Part shown: positions 32,686 to 44,220 of the stretch, piece by piece
Layout of the letters: every line of letters begins with the position of its first letter
Numbering within the stretch: the stretch's first letter is position 1
NCBI GenBank assembly: GCA_029204225.1
Contig: CM055095.1
Span: 76,836,471-76,900,470 of the forward strand
Length of the DNA: 64,000 nucleotides
Direction: 5' to 3'
Source: Diphasiastrum complanatum
Lineage: Eukaryota; Streptophyta; Lycopodiopsida; Lycopodiales; Lycopodiaceae
Program-made: the position numbers and the translations under genes
The notes under the pieces: generated by a model
The model's database searches: none
Seen by the model: the letters and a program-made list of their open reading frames with translations, nothing else
Told to the model about the DNA's origin: nothing

Positions 32686-33835
32686 GTTACTATCTCCATT
32701 AGTCTTTTTTTATTTCTGCCGGTGGATTGGAATTTCGCATACGACTTCTGCAGTAAGAAGAGCACGATTCTCAGCTTTAGATCAAAAGTTCTAACGTTTT
32801 TCTTCGCTTTTGCTTGCTTCATGGATGTGATAGATCACTCGTTTTTCTTTGCTTTTGCTTGCTTCATGGATATGATAGATCACTCATTTTCGATGCGGCG
32901 GGGTTGCGCTTAGTCTCGGCTGGGCGCATATTGTCGCCGATGGCTGTGCAATAACTGGGTTCTTGAAGTCTTGGGGGCAGATTCACCGGGGATTGTCAAT
33001 CTCTGCTCCCCCTAACTTTGATACAACTTCATTGAAGGCAAGCGGGCTAACTCCAACGCTGCAACCATTGAAGGACAGTATTTATCTGTCAGTAGATGAA
33101 AACGTTTCCACCACTATAGACAATAAGATCCCAGACACATCTATCTACCAAAATCTGGTTTTCAGCTTCACACATGCCTCCGTGGAGGAGATCGTGAAGG
33201 AGGTGAAGAATGGGCCCTGGAGTTACGAATCTGCCACCCCTTTTGAAGCAGTATCAGCTCTAGTGTGGAAAGCAATGACGGTGGCTAGGGATTTTTCAGA
33301 CGATCAACCATCAAAGTACATAATCCCTGTTAACTGCCGCCCTCGATCGAGGCCTCCTTTATCTCCAACGTACTTTGCCAATGCCAAGCTTATGACATCT
33401 GTAGTGGCTTTGGCAAGCGATCTCAAGGCTCACCATTTCTCGTATGCTGCTCATGTGATACACGACAAGCTGAGGGAGGTTGATGATAAGCTCATCCGGG
33501 GAATGATAGACTGGATGGAGCAGCAGATGGTTGAAGGCCGCACAATAGGATACAATGCAGATTGCTACTCAGGTTACGATGTGCAGAGCGCCAGCTTTCT
33601 GGGATTCCCTTGCTTCCAAGTAGACTTCGGCTGGGGCCGCCCACTTCACGTTTCTTTTCCAATTCTTCCAGACTTTGGCGATGGGCTAGCGTTTCTAATG
33701 CCCGCAGCTGAGGAGGGGCTGAGCATTAATGTAATGGTATCGCTACCTGCTCATCATATGCTGAAGCTTCTCCAGGATCAAGCGTTTATGAGGTATCTGC
33801 CTAGCTTCAGAAGGGCCACCAGCTGTGGCTGCTAA
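32248..33835 (+). CDS. BAHD-family acyltransferase, two exons, 464 aa
   Basis: Exon 1 32248-32685 (146 codons) and exon 2 32879-33835 (318 codons plus TAA) join in phase 0 at LLKIQ|ITHFRCGG, the site where many BAHD genes carry their intron. HIVAD (residues 163-167) is the catalytic HXXXD motif and DFGWG (395-399) the structural motif; both are intact. Length is normal for the family. BAHD enzymes transfer acyl groups from acyl-CoA to alcohols or amines in the cytosol. WAH before the motif and SWGQIHRG after it recall the HCT/CER2-like side of the family, so hydroxycinnamoyl transfer or a role in wax biosynthesis is possible, but the substrate cannot be told. The start is ATG at 32248; the frame also extends five non-ATG codons upstream. 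AATAAA lies 75 bases after the stop. Confidence 0.93.
32686..32878 (+). repeat. BAHD intron with a tandem duplication of its 3' end
   Basis: Within the 193-bp intron, 32796-32840 and 32841-32885 are abutting 45-bp copies (gtttttctt...atcactc) with two differences. Each contains the acceptor-like gatag|atcact; the second is the true splice site at 32878/32879. Use of the first would add 15 codons ending TGA TAG. Confidence 0.85.
32879..33835 (+). CDS. BAHD acyltransferase exon 2
   Basis: Starts ITHFRCGGVALSLGWAHIVA and ends FMRYLPSFRRATSCGC. It carries the catalytic histidine and DFGWG, and is open throughout with coding-like composition. Confidence 0.92.
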   Translation: MTHFRCGGVALSLGWAHIVADGCAITGFLKSWGQIHRGLSISAPPNFDTTSLKASGLTPTLQPLKDSIYLSVDENVSTTIDNKIPDTSIYQNLVFSFTHASVEEIVKEVKNGPWSYESATPFEAVSALVWKAMTVARDFSDDQPSKYIIPVNCRPRSRPPLSPTYFANAKLMTSVVALASDLKAHHFSYAAHVIHDKLREVDDKLIRGMIDWMEQQMVEGRTIGYNADCYSGYDVQSASFLGFPCFQVDFGWGRPLHVSFPILPDFGDGLAFLMPAAEEGLSINVMVSLPAHHMLKLLQDQAFMRYLPSFRRATSCGC

Positions 33836-33909
33836 ATCCATCTGCATCTGACCAAGCCTTCTGCAGCAGCTGCAGCATCAGCATCAGCATATGCCTCCTC
33901 CTCATCACC

Positions 33910-33915
33910 AATAAA
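33910..33915 (+). terminator. Polyadenylation-type signal
   Basis: AATAAA 75 bases after the BAHD stop codon. Placement suits a plant near-upstream element; not tested. Confidence 0.5.
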
Positions 33916-34751
33916 TTTGTACTGCACTCAACCATCGCTGAATCTCACCTCAAATCCTTAACCATTTGCACTAGCTAGTTATCTTTTTTTGGATTCCCAA
34001 GAGTTCACAAAGCAAAAGTGTTATTGCCAGTTGTTTGAAAAGCTCTGCTAGAGTTGATCGTTATTTTTATTTGGAGAATTTCACAAGGGAAAACTGTTCA
34101 CTCCTGTTTGAAAAGCTTTACTTCTTCATGTCAATTGCATGTTTTTACTTATTGAAAGTGCAGTTGTGACCAAAAACAGTGGACAATGTTCCAAAATAAT
34201 TTGGTGAGTTTTTTTAGGGTCCATCCTTCATCAATGAAACAAGGCAGCTTGGCCATTGGGTTTGCGACCTTTTTGCTAGTCATCCATTTTCTATTGATAA
34301 GGCTTAACCATTGATTTCCTTCATGGCTGTCTACATTATTGTTTGATTCTCTGGATGCATGTTACCTTCAAGTCGAATCACCTTGGGTTACCTGCTATAA
34401 TAGTAATCCTTTGTAATATTTACATCAATTTTATTTCCAAGAACTAACATTTATCCAAGGTATAATGTAGATATGTGATCTGAACCTTTGATAATATGTT
34501 AGAATGATTTAGTGTTATGTACCTTTAAAAGACACGTTTGTTGTTGATTACAATAAAGAGTTACATGTCATGTCCCCTTATAAGACACATTTGTTGTAAG
34601 TGATTACATTAAAGAGTTGTGTGTCATGTAAGACACGCCCTTTTATATCCCATGTGGGTCTTCACCATTACATTTTAAGTGGGAAGTTTGTCTTTATCAA
34701 ATGGGAATATTTCATTATTCATTCATGATTCAATATAATTAGGTTAGTTAA

Positions 34752-34807
<56 letters not shown>

Positions 34808-35040
34808 CTTTTGGCTCCTGTGATTTGTTCTTTTTTATTGGCTTTGTCTTGCAGAAATGACTGTTTTTCTTATGAAGGAAAATGTCTCCCTATTTGTTAG
34901 CTAGTTGGTGAATTGAGTTGATTGCAGCCAGGGTATTGTGCTACCTATCAAAAGTTATGGGCCTACAACACCTAAAGTAGTTGTGTTCTTTAAATCTCAC
35001 TCCAGTGTCATTGAAAGATGCAATGTTCTTGCATCATTTC
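33916..35040. other. Intergenic stretch with short repeats
   Basis: No gene seen. 34500-34640 contains an imperfect duplication around agacacgtttgttg / agacacatttgttg with attacaataaagagtt. A (CT)n tract lies at 34754-34806. Confidence 0.5.
34754..34806. repeat. (CT)n microsatellite
   Basis: About 53 bases of pure CT. Confidence 0.95.
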
Positions 35041-35960
35041 TTAGAAGCATCCAATAGGTAGAGATGAAATTTAAAAAATTGGAAGGTATAGTCATAAGCA
35101 AAACAATACTCCAACCAAGTCATTGTGAGAGACATTTAAAGGCAATTTTTAAAATTTGGAGGGGGGGGGAGGACTACGTTTTTGGAAGAGAAGGGCTTAT
35201 GAGGATATGTCTATGGGATGCCAACAATATGAGAGAGGATTTGGGATCCAAAGCCTATGACACTATTTAGGGTGAAGTAAAGGTTTGAGCAGATGGTACC
35301 ATTGCAAAATGACATTGGATGATTTTGTGAACAAGGTTCGTTTGAGGAGATAAACAATTCTTGAGTTTCAATATGGCAAATGGTATAAAGTCATGGACCA
35401 TGTTCATAATGTCAAAGAAATTGCACATTCATTGCAAACTGTTAATGCCCCAGTTGAAACATCAGACTAATATATACCTTCTTCAACAACTTGTCACCAT
35501 CTTATGATAATTTTGTGGTGGCATTGTAGGCCTTGATAGTAGAACCCAACTTAGACCACATAACAACAATGCTTTTGTAGCCTAAACAAAAGAGAAAGAG
35601 GAGACTTGCATTGCAAGAAAAACATGTATTTTTTGTGAGTGATAGGGAGGACTTTGGAACTGCCACCAATATGAGAAGATGAGGCAATCATTATGAACTC
35701 ATGGACACGTCTTTCTCTATCAATGTCAAAGGAATGAGGAGACGAGATGTAGAGCAAGTCTATTGAAAAGGTAACAAGCACTAAGTATTGTTCCAAGAAA
35801 AAACAAGAGCTTGCAACCCAAGCAAAAACTTGTGAGACTTGCAAAAGGTGAGAGGCAAGTAACTTTGATGCCCGCCCATAGTCCAAATACTTTAGGAGGA
35901 TAAGGAGATCATGAGCCTCATGACAATTGTAGAAGAAGATATTCACCAAGGGAGAGAAGA
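35041..35960 (+). mobile_element. Copia gag remnant
   Basis: With frameshifts the plus strand reads gag-like phrases: NGTKVMDHVHNVKEIAHSLQ, VNAPVETSD, NNLSPSYDNFVVALEAL and LDHITTMLLQ. These follow the Copia gag pattern (H...F..L...L...G.....E......LL..LP.SYD..V..L). Many stops; no LTR or knuckle found. A run of nine G (around 35161-35169) lies near the left end. Confidence 0.6.
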
Positions 35961-36368
35961 TTGAACAAACTAAAAGCTCTAGATTTTCTTCAAATTAGAA
36001 GAAATGACTAGTATCTGCATGTATGAAGTCTTGCGTAAAGACATCCAAAATGTGATAGGACACCAACAACCCCAAAAGTCTAGGCAATGGACAAACCAAC
36101 CAACCAAGTAGACACCATCGATATAACTCATCTGCAGGCTGAATCTTTCCTTAGACTCATCCCATGCCCTCCAAGGCCCTAGCATTTCTGGTAATTTCCA
36201 CCTCAAATGCCTAGATTGCCACTTCCAAAAACCCTCATCCTAGCTTCTCCTTGCTCCATCTCTCATATTTTCTTACTCTTTTATGTTTATTGGATTTGAT
36301 TATTGTTTTCATTTCTTTCAATATTTGGATCTTTTGCTTCTCGTGTTGGGTCATCCCAAATTCATATT

Positions 36369-36554
36369 TCAACAATTCTTCATGCAATAAAGACATGGAC
36401 GCTTTGATGTTGCCCCATGAGAGACATTATACATAAATTTCAATGTTTTCATGTCGCTTGCAAGGTGCCATTGAATTTGAAAACTTCCTTGATTTTCGAC
36501 AATTCCGAAAGTCTTTTTATAATCTCGCCATAATTTGTACGTGAAAATATCCAT
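36369..36554 (-). mobile_element. Possible DNA-transposon protein fragment
   Basis: The short minus-strand frame includes ASDMKTLKFMYNVSHGATSK followed by RPCLYCMKNC, recalling the metal-binding block D.K.L....G..GA.S...C..C seen in some repeat-encoded proteins. It is too short to assign. Confidence 0.25.
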
Positions 36555-36965
36555 GAAAGTATTTTATGGTCCTCTTTTAAGACCTATAGAGGAGCTTGAA
36601 TGCATGACATGTTAATTAAAAAAAAAAATGTATTCAATGTTGATAACGATACTTTAAAAAAATATTGAAAATTGAAAAGTATACCTAGAATGCAACCAAC
36701 CACCATATGTGAGTATCTGATTGAACACTAAATGTTTGGTCATCAATATCTGAAATTTTGTTCATCAAAGTGACACTCACTCGTTCCAATTTTTTACCTT
36801 TGATGATTTGGATTCATCTAATTTCATTACAATAATAATCTTTCCATTTACTTCTTCTAGTTTATATTTAGAACATTTTCAATATCAAGAAAAATATTAT
36901 TGCAATCGTTGTAATTGAGGTCACCACATTCTGATTTGTATAAATCAGTTATATGAAGTGGTTGG

Positions 36966-37434
36966 TGTTACAACTTCCTAAGATCTTCAACTATCTTGAA
37001 GGTTCCGTACACCCCATACTAGTGATGACGCACCGTATCCGCCCATTCATAGGGTCACAACCAACCCACCCCCATGCACTGAAGCTATCGACATAATCAT
37101 GCCCAGTCAAGCCTCCTACGGTAACTGGCATCCCATACCACCATCCGTCGCACTCGGCTCTCCCTAGCATACATCTCTTGGCCTAGACATACGTCCTAGC
37201 TCATGCACGTGCCCTCCATCCACCAACTCCTGGGTAGACTGAGTGAATGGAAAGAAGGAAACCCCACCACTATATAGGCATAGCACAGTGGGTCCCATCA
37301 AGCATGGTCCTGTCGGTGACACGTGACCACCTAGGATGGTGACACGTGGCATCCAAACATGTCGATAACACTAGACCTATGTCATACCCCTTGTGAGGCC
37401 ATCACTGAAGGGCGTATCATTATGGTACATAACA
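36966..37434 (-). repeat. 3' LTR of a Ty3/Gypsy element
   Basis: On the minus strand a purine tract GGGGGGAGA (rc of 37435-37443) is followed by TGTTATGTACC, and the LTR ends GTTGTAACA at 36966, giving matching TGTTA...TAACA termini. It lies directly downstream of the Gypsy integrase region at 37600-38500. Confidence 0.6.
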
Positions 37435-37599
37435 TCTCCCCCCATAAAAACTTCCTTCTATGGGAAAAAACCAGGGAATCCAAGTCTTAAGTCATCTTCC
37501 TTCTCCCAGGTGTCCTCATCATCTGACTTGCCTTTCTAACAGATCAGATGTTCAAGAATCAAATGATTTCTCAGCTAATGTCATTAAGTATTTATGATC

Positions 37600-38500
37600 C
37601 TATCTGGTTCATGGGGTATAAAAGCAGTCAAATCCTCCAATAGCACTAGATCATCTATAGGAATCAAGTCATCTTTTCCACCAAGTCGTTTATTTAAACG
37701 ACTAACATGGAATACAGGATGAACCTTAGTTCCAGCATGGAGTTTTTATACACAGCCCTACCAATCTTGTTAAGGACTTTGAAAGGACCGCCAAAATGTG
37801 GAGATAACTTCGAACACTTCTTCGTTCGTAGTGTCTTAGAGTCTTTTGGAATTCTAAGATACACCCAATCATCGATCTCAAATTCTTGAGGAGCACGACT
37901 TCGGTTAGCATAGAATTGGGCTTGATTTGATCCTGAGCCGATCTAATGCTTTCCCTAGCCACCTACAACATGTTTTGCATATCATGCAAGAAATCCACTG
38001 TAGCTTGCACCTTGAGGCCTTTGAGTCCAACGGAGATAGGGGAACGAGGCTGAAAGCCGTACAAGAGCATAAAAGGACTAAAATTAGTGGCAGAATGCTT
38101 CATACTGTTGTATGCAAACTCAACGATTGGGAGATACTTTTCTCAATCTGATTGTCGCCTAGAAACATATGCACAAAGCATATCTTCCATCGACTAGTTG
38201 ACACGTTCGGTCTGACCATCGGTTTCTGGGTGATCCGTAGATGATAGACTTAAAGTAGTTTACAGTCTTTCAAAGACCGCCTGCCAGAACTTGCCACTGA
38301 ACTTGGAATCACGATCACTAACACTATCGTTCGACAAACCATACAACCTAAACAACTTTTTAATGAAGAGTTGTGCAAATTCTAAAGCTTTGACAATAAT
38401 TTTTGTTGGAATAAATTGTGCCATCTTGGTAAGCCTGTCAACTATACCCAAATGGCATCGTGACCCTTGTTGGAATGTACACTTACTCTTCATCATGATG
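37600..38500 (-). mobile_element. Ty3/Gypsy integrase C-terminal half
   Basis: Minus-strand frames give the integrase core IVDRLTKMAQFIPTKIIV, GLSNDSVSDRDSKFSGKFW and YHPETDGQTERVN, then IVEFAYNSMKHSATNFSPFM and the C-terminal DDWVYLRIPKDSKTLR with KLSPHFGGPFKVLNKIG. Frameshifts and stops are present. RT is lost; the right side is cut by Copia-like sequence at about 38485. Its 3' LTR is at 36966-37434. Confidence 0.85.
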
Positions 38501-38899
38501 TTGGTACATTGCCTATTCTATGTGAGCAAGTCATTGATGGTAAGGTTTGGGAGGATGTGATGACAAAAGAGTTTGGTACTCTTTTTTATTGTCCTTATGG
38601 TAAGAACTATTTTCGAATAATGTGGGAGCCTATGATGGATCACAAGTCTATGTTTCGACTTATTGCCGAGTTTATGTTGGTTCCCTACTTCAGATGGAGC
38701 ATGCAAATTCTCACCTTTCGACTTGATGCTTTATTATTACGCATTCTTTTCCTTTTATATGTTGGACATGATTGGGGATGAGATTTTGACTACTTTGGTA
38801 CGAAGTTTATTTGGCGACATAAAGTTCGGACAACAAGTAGCATTTTTCTCTTTCGAGAAGTTACTTCATGTTATGTTATGCATTTCCATTTAAGGAGGG
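38485..38899 (+). mobile_element. Copia 3' segment ending in a polypurine tract
   Basis: Plus-strand frames are open (VGTLPILCEQVIDGKVWEDV and onwards) but without a named domain. The segment ends AAGGAGGG directly before an LTR start at 38900, so it is the 3' part of an LTR element. It may be another accessory region like that of the 25.2-kb element; I see no sequence similarity between them. Confidence 0.4.
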
Positions 38900-39424
38900 T
38901 GTTGGAATGTAAATGGAATTGCTTACATTACCATAGGTTACTTTGACCCAAAAGGTTGAGAGTTGTGTAACCATGGTCATTTATTATATTAGGCCTACTA
39001 GACTTAGAGTTAGCTAAGTTAGTATGAAATTAACTTGGTAGGAACTCATGGGTCCACTAGGCCTAATTGTGACATTAAGTATTCCAACTTGACATCTTGG
39101 AGGTACCTTATTCTTTCTATGTAACTTATAGAAAGTTGGATAGTCAATAGTCAAGTAGTTGGACAGCCAATAGTCAAGTAGTTGGAAAGCCAATTGTCAA
39201 GTAGTTGGATAGCCAATAGTCATGAAGTTAGATAGTCATCTTGGACTATATATATGTGTGCATCCCATTTGTATGAGACACTTTTGTAAGCAATACTGAC
39301 TTTTCTCCTTGGCTGTCCACGAGTGTCTACAAGAGGGTTTCTAGCCATCTCTCTCTTTCTTTTGAAAATGCTTTGTGTGATTGAATAGTTAGGATCTTGG
39401 ATCCTTAGGCTTCTATTTCCTACA
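38900..39424 (+). repeat. Copia-type LTR with PPT before and PBS after
   Basis: Starts TGTTGGAATG after AAGGAGGG and ends TTCCTACA before TGGTATCGGAGC (39425-39436), a Met-tRNA-type primer site. It contains four imperfect ~22-bp repeats (tagtcaagtagttgga...) at about 39137-39230 and a TATA-like run near 39248. Confidence 0.7.
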
Positions 39425-40045
39425 TGGTATCGGAGCCTTTAGGTGATCATATTGCTTGCAGGAGGGCGCCCAATAGGAAGCTATCTTCTTCTCCTTTTGG
39501 TTGCAGAAAATCATCAAGCTGCTGATTTTTGCAAGAGAAGAATCTGTTCATCTTCTTATAGTTTTTTTGCAGAAAATTGTAGGGCACCTTCACCTATTTG
39601 AGAGCTAGCAGTAGGGCGCCCATGCTCAAACCAATTGCATGTGATCTTGACTCAATTACGTGTTGAAAATTTCAGATTTACTTCTTAAATGAAGATACAT
39701 GTGTTTTGGACACATTTCTTACTGAAATTTCCATGTTGGTGAGCTTGGAGTAGGGCGCTACCATCAGCTCTATATGCACATAGTGTGCACTTTTTTCAGC
39801 ACAAATTTCTGGTTTTGGTTTTGGCTTCTTGGACTTATATTTCTAGCATAAGTAATATTGATGATCATAGAAAGTGCACATTGTATGATGTTTGTAGTGA
39901 TCATCATGAGACATGGAGGTCTTGGATTTCCATCAAGGAGGAGCATGCACATCAAGAAAGAGAATGCCTCAAGGTCAAGAATCTATATGAAATTTGGAAG
40001 TAATCAATTATCATCATGTTTTTATCAAGTTAGTTTTGAGGATGA
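39425..40045 (+). mobile_element. Primer-binding site and leader of a Copia element
   Basis: After TGGTATCGGAGC the sequence is leader-like with repeated agggcgcc phrases (39463, 39600, 39750). A short frame at 39785-40003 (HHETWRSWISIKEEHAHQER) has no named domain. At 40046 a TGTTAAAATTGG follows gaggatgag and may start another LTR. Confidence 0.4.
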
Positions 40046-41600
40046 GTGTTAAAATTGGCAAAAGCTAACTTGATCAAATCTTGTAAATACCATAATGACT
40101 TATACCTATCATCAGTAGACATGTGTGGAGCCTGTTCCCACGTGTGAAATCTATGCCTAAGTCATTTAGATAGATCATATAGGTTGTACATCTCATTTAA
40201 TTTGGAAACTAGTGGTTAAATTGGCCAACAACTAGTTTATGTACTATGCCACTTGGCACCATTCTAGTGGTAGAAAATGTTATATCACATGGGTAGGAGT
40301 GGTCTCCCACGTGTGAAATATCAAGTATTAAGTTCAGATCCATTGTATATACTTTTCATAAGAGTCAAATGTCAAATCTCCTAAATTGTAGGAGCTATCT
40401 CCTAGATTGTAGGAATCTAGAAGGTCAACACGATAATGTGGCAAATTAGTGGAATCTTAGCCAAAGTTGGATATGGATAAGCACTATGACTGTGACATAT
40501 ATATCCAGCATGAATAGGATAGATTATCGATGAGATACAACTTAGGATATCAACATGACCATCATCCTAAGAGTCAAACAAAGTGATGGACAAAAGAGTG
40601 CACATTGGAGAGAGTGAAATGTTGTATAAGTCCAAGATCATCCTAGAAATAGTACCCTTGAAATCCAAGATCATCACATGGGTGATTGATGTCAAATTTG
40701 AATTATCTAGAGCTACCTAAATTTGAGCTACTTAAATGTCCTAAATCTAATTCAATCGCCCAATGGAAAATCTCAAGTGATAAGGTCCAAAATTGACTTA
40801 TCTATGATGATGGACATCAAATTTGAGTTATTTTGTGTGATAGGGGTAAACCCTATCGAGAAGGAAGTAGATGAATCTTGATATACTAGATTCGAAACTA
40901 GTTGAGTCTAATCCCTTGATCAGCCATGTCGAGTGATCCAACACCAAAATCACACATTAGGCATCAAATTTGAGCTATTGTGAGTGGTTGGTACCAGATT
41001 CAAGCTAATTCAATGTCTTGAAGTCACTATTCTATTGGTTTCGTCACTCAATGGACAATCTCGAGTGATAAAGGCCAAAAATACAACTATCTTTAATGAT
41101 CGATAACAAATTTGAGCTATCTGATGTGATAGGGATCAAATATCAACAATAACCGGTGCAACAAAATATACTAGATTTGAAACTAGTCGAGTCTAATAAA
41201 TTGATGAGCCATGTTGGGTGCAAAGTTGATCATTCTATGAGGAGCCTCAGGTGAGAAGTGCCAAAATGGGGTTTTTACATTGATAGGCATCAAGTTTGGG
41301 CTATCTCATGTAATGTTGGTTAATTATGATTACTCAATGGGCTATGTCAAGCGATAGGGACCAAAATAGAGTTGTTTCACATGTAAGTATCAAATTCAAA
41401 TTACTTGAATTTTCCAAACTCGTGATTTTGAAGATTTTGATGATTTTTTTAAAAATGAAAAATATGTATTAATTATTGCTTAGTTTCCTATATAGTTAAA
41501 AGAGATTACACTTCTATTTCATAGTTTGCTTGAATGTGCTTCTTTTCTTTGTGAATTAGACAATGTCATATTCGTTCAAGCAAATTGACATTGGTGAGGA
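40046..41600. repeat. Degenerate long-unit repeats
   Basis: The phrase caaatttgagctat recurs near 40695, 40818, 40966, 41107 and 41289. A longer block (atactagattcgaaactagttgagtc ... gatcagccatg) recurs at a spacing of about 289 bp (40818 and 41107). cccacgtgtgaaat occurs at 40138 and 40308. No coding content. Confidence 0.55.
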
Positions 41601-41637
41601 ATCTGAATGTTTTAGTGATAAAGATATTTGTGGATCT

Positions 41638-42564
41638 TGTTAAATTTGTAGAACACCTGATCAGACAAATTTTGATTCTACTAACAAAGCGCGCAATTTG
41701 CTTGACAAAGGATGAGAAAGAAATGAATGCGAACTCGAAACATTTCTATTTATGACCAACTTGAAAGATTCGCAAAGGATTCACGAAATTTATCTTGCAG
41801 TCAACTCGAAAGATTCGCGAAACAATTTCTTGTAGAAGCTCGTGGCTTTCTTGTTGAAGCTTGAAAGATTCGCAAACAGAATCTTGTCGCGAAATATTTT
41901 GTTTCTTGTTCAAACCTCAAATGTTGCGAAATTATCGTGAACAGTTCGCGAAATATTCTAAATTTCTTCTTCAAGCTCAAAATTGTCATCTGTCGTGAAC
42001 AATTTGCGAAAGACAAAAATGTCGCGAAGAGACAAGTGTCGCGAACAATTCGCAAAACACGAAGCTGAGACAAAGAGATGGACTGTCACGAATAATTTGC
42101 AAATAGAATTTATTCGATCCTGGAAACAGAGCATCTACTTGAATATCAATTGTGGTAAATGGTTAGATATCTATTGTTACAGAATTAAAAGGCCAAAAGA
42201 CCTGTAAATAAAAGACCAAAAGACCTATTATGTAACAATATAAATACATGTGCACTACTCGTTGTAACTCACTCACTCAATTAGAGAAACAACAACAAGA
42301 TAAGACAACAAGAGATGTATATTGATGATTCAGATTCAGAATTATAAATCTGTTTTTGATCAATAGTTTCTGTTTGTCTAAAAATTGTCTTAAGTTGTCC
42401 CTTACTTCCACATATTATTTTCGCATGTATATTCAATCAAGACAAACACTGTTCTATTAGTACATAGATCAGATACAGACCCGATTGAAGACACTGATAT
42501 TAGTTTGATTTATTCAAACTTTCATCATGTTTTCTGTGAAAGAATAATTACTATTTTTCTTACA
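41638..42564 (+). repeat. Copia 5' LTR rich in TCGCGAA motifs
   Basis: Begins TGTTAAATTTG and ends TTTCTTACA just before GTGGTATCAAAGC. Between 41740 and 42060 the phrase attcgcgaa/tgtcgcgaa or its decayed forms occurs about ten times in both orientations. A CT/CA-rich leader follows (caattagagaaacaacaaca). It belongs to the gag-protease remnant that follows. Confidence 0.65.
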
Positions 42565-42565
42565 G

Positions 42566-42670
42566 TGGTATCAAAGCTTCCGAAATTAAAGCTGATACAG
42601 TGGTATCAGAGTATACAAGTTCAAAGCTGATACAGTGATATTAGAGTCGATACAGTAGTATCATCACACC
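42566..42670 (+). promoter_or_regulatory. Primer-binding site followed by repeated PBS-like copies
   Basis: tggtatcaaagc at 42566 is followed by tggtatcagagt at 42601 and more decayed tgatattagagt and tagtatcatcac, each preceded by gatacag. The first follows the LTR end by one base and is the likely site; the rest look like local duplications. Confidence 0.6.
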
Positions 42671-42779
42671 TCTCTCAGTATTTTTCATACATCCATCAAC
42701 AAGCCGCTATCTGGAGTGATCCAGACAAAGAAGAAGTCGTCAATCATCAATATTCAAGCTAAGATCACTACGATCTTGG

Positions 42780-44220
42780 ATCCAAAAGGTTCAAACTACT
42801 TGATTTGAAAATTAAAGACTTCACTCTTATTGAAGGGCGAAGGGCTAAGTTATAGCAATTATTGCGTCTTCAGTGCATGACAATATAATGCTAGATTTTA
42901 CATCGATTTTGAACACAAAAGATTTATGGGAAGAATTGCAAACCAAGAATGAGACTCGATCTCATAATCAGATCATGTTCTTGGAAGACCAATTAACTTA
43001 CCTACAGTGGGACGACAAAAACTTGAACACATTCGTGCGAAAGATAAAAGATCCGTTTACTTCCTTGCAAAATTCTGATGTAGAAAATACGATTTCTAAG
43101 CAAAAACAGCTTAGTTATTTTCTTTGAGCCCTACCTAGATCATTCCACACAACAAAAATCTTATTGGCGAAAGATGCACCAATGACACTTCAAAAGGCAA
43201 TAGACGGAGTTAAAGAGGAAGTAGAAGCTCGTGAATGCTATGACAACAATGGTGATTCCAAAAATGCTCTATTTACTCAAAAGAATAAATCTTCTAAGAA
43301 GTCTAAGTTTAAGAGGGAGTCGTCTAAAAAGATTGAGTCTAAGACAAATGAACAACAATTTGGTAAACAATAGAAGAATTTTGGTGATAAGAAGATCTAC
43401 AACAGATGCAGAAGATCAGGTCACACAGAAGAAAAGTGTTGGCTAAATCCAAATATTGAATGCATTCATTGTCATAAACGGGGTCATGTAGCAATAGACT
43501 GTTATCAGAATCCCAAAAACAAGGAGCAGAATTGAAGCGAACCTTCAGATTCAAACTATGTCAAAGACAAAGTAGAATGCTCCAGAGCACCAAAAGACAG
43601 GGCGACAAGGAACTCAACAGCTTATGTTAGTGCTGATCTATGTTGCTCATCCAATTCGAGAAGTAGTACTTGATTCAGGAGCCACCTCACATTTTGTTTC
43701 CTCGAAACAAATTTTGTTTGAGTACAAGAAGACGAACTATTAGAGATTCATATACTTGGAGACGGTTCTAAGCACGTGGTTAATAGAACTGGTGTACTAT
43801 GGCTAGACACGATTCAGGGTGACAAGAAACTGGAAGAAGTTCTCTATGTCCCTACTCTTGACAAATATCTTCTATCCGTAGCTAAGATAGTCGATACAGG
43901 CATGTCAGTAACCTTCACGAAGAATTCTTGTAAACTGTTCAAGGAAGATTTTGATAACCTGGTTGCTAAAGACAACAAAGAAGGATATTTTTATCACCTA
44001 AACATTTGAACAAGAGTCGAACAAGCGAATCAAACTCAAGAATCAACAAATATACTATGGCACAAGAGGCTATGTCACATGAACATGGAAGCCTTGTACC
44101 AAGCCAACAAAAGTCAAAGAATTCAAGGAGTTAAAATCAAAAGTAGAGATAATCGAACTACTTGCAAATCTTGTCTTAAAGGCAAGATGACAGAATACGA
44201 TTCTGAAGATAATTTGATGT
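42780..44220 (+). mobile_element. Copia gag, zinc knuckles, protease and pre-integrase remnant
   Basis: Gag (DLWEELQTKNETRSHNQIMF, 42873-43127) is followed by a linker and two knuckles: a damaged RCRRSGHTEEKC and an intact CIHCHKRGHVAIDC near 43460. The protease site reads VLDSGATSHFVS near 43668. EEVLYVPTLDKYLLSVAKI follows, then LWHKRLCHMNMEAL and CKSCLKGKMT. Several stops and one frameshift. At about 44220 the sequence switches to the opposite strand. Confidence 0.85.

Noticed and set aside
32686-32913. Readthrough frame extending BAHD exon 1 to 226 codons
   Set aside because: It loses HXXXD and enters the duplicated intron; the spliced form restores the full family pattern.
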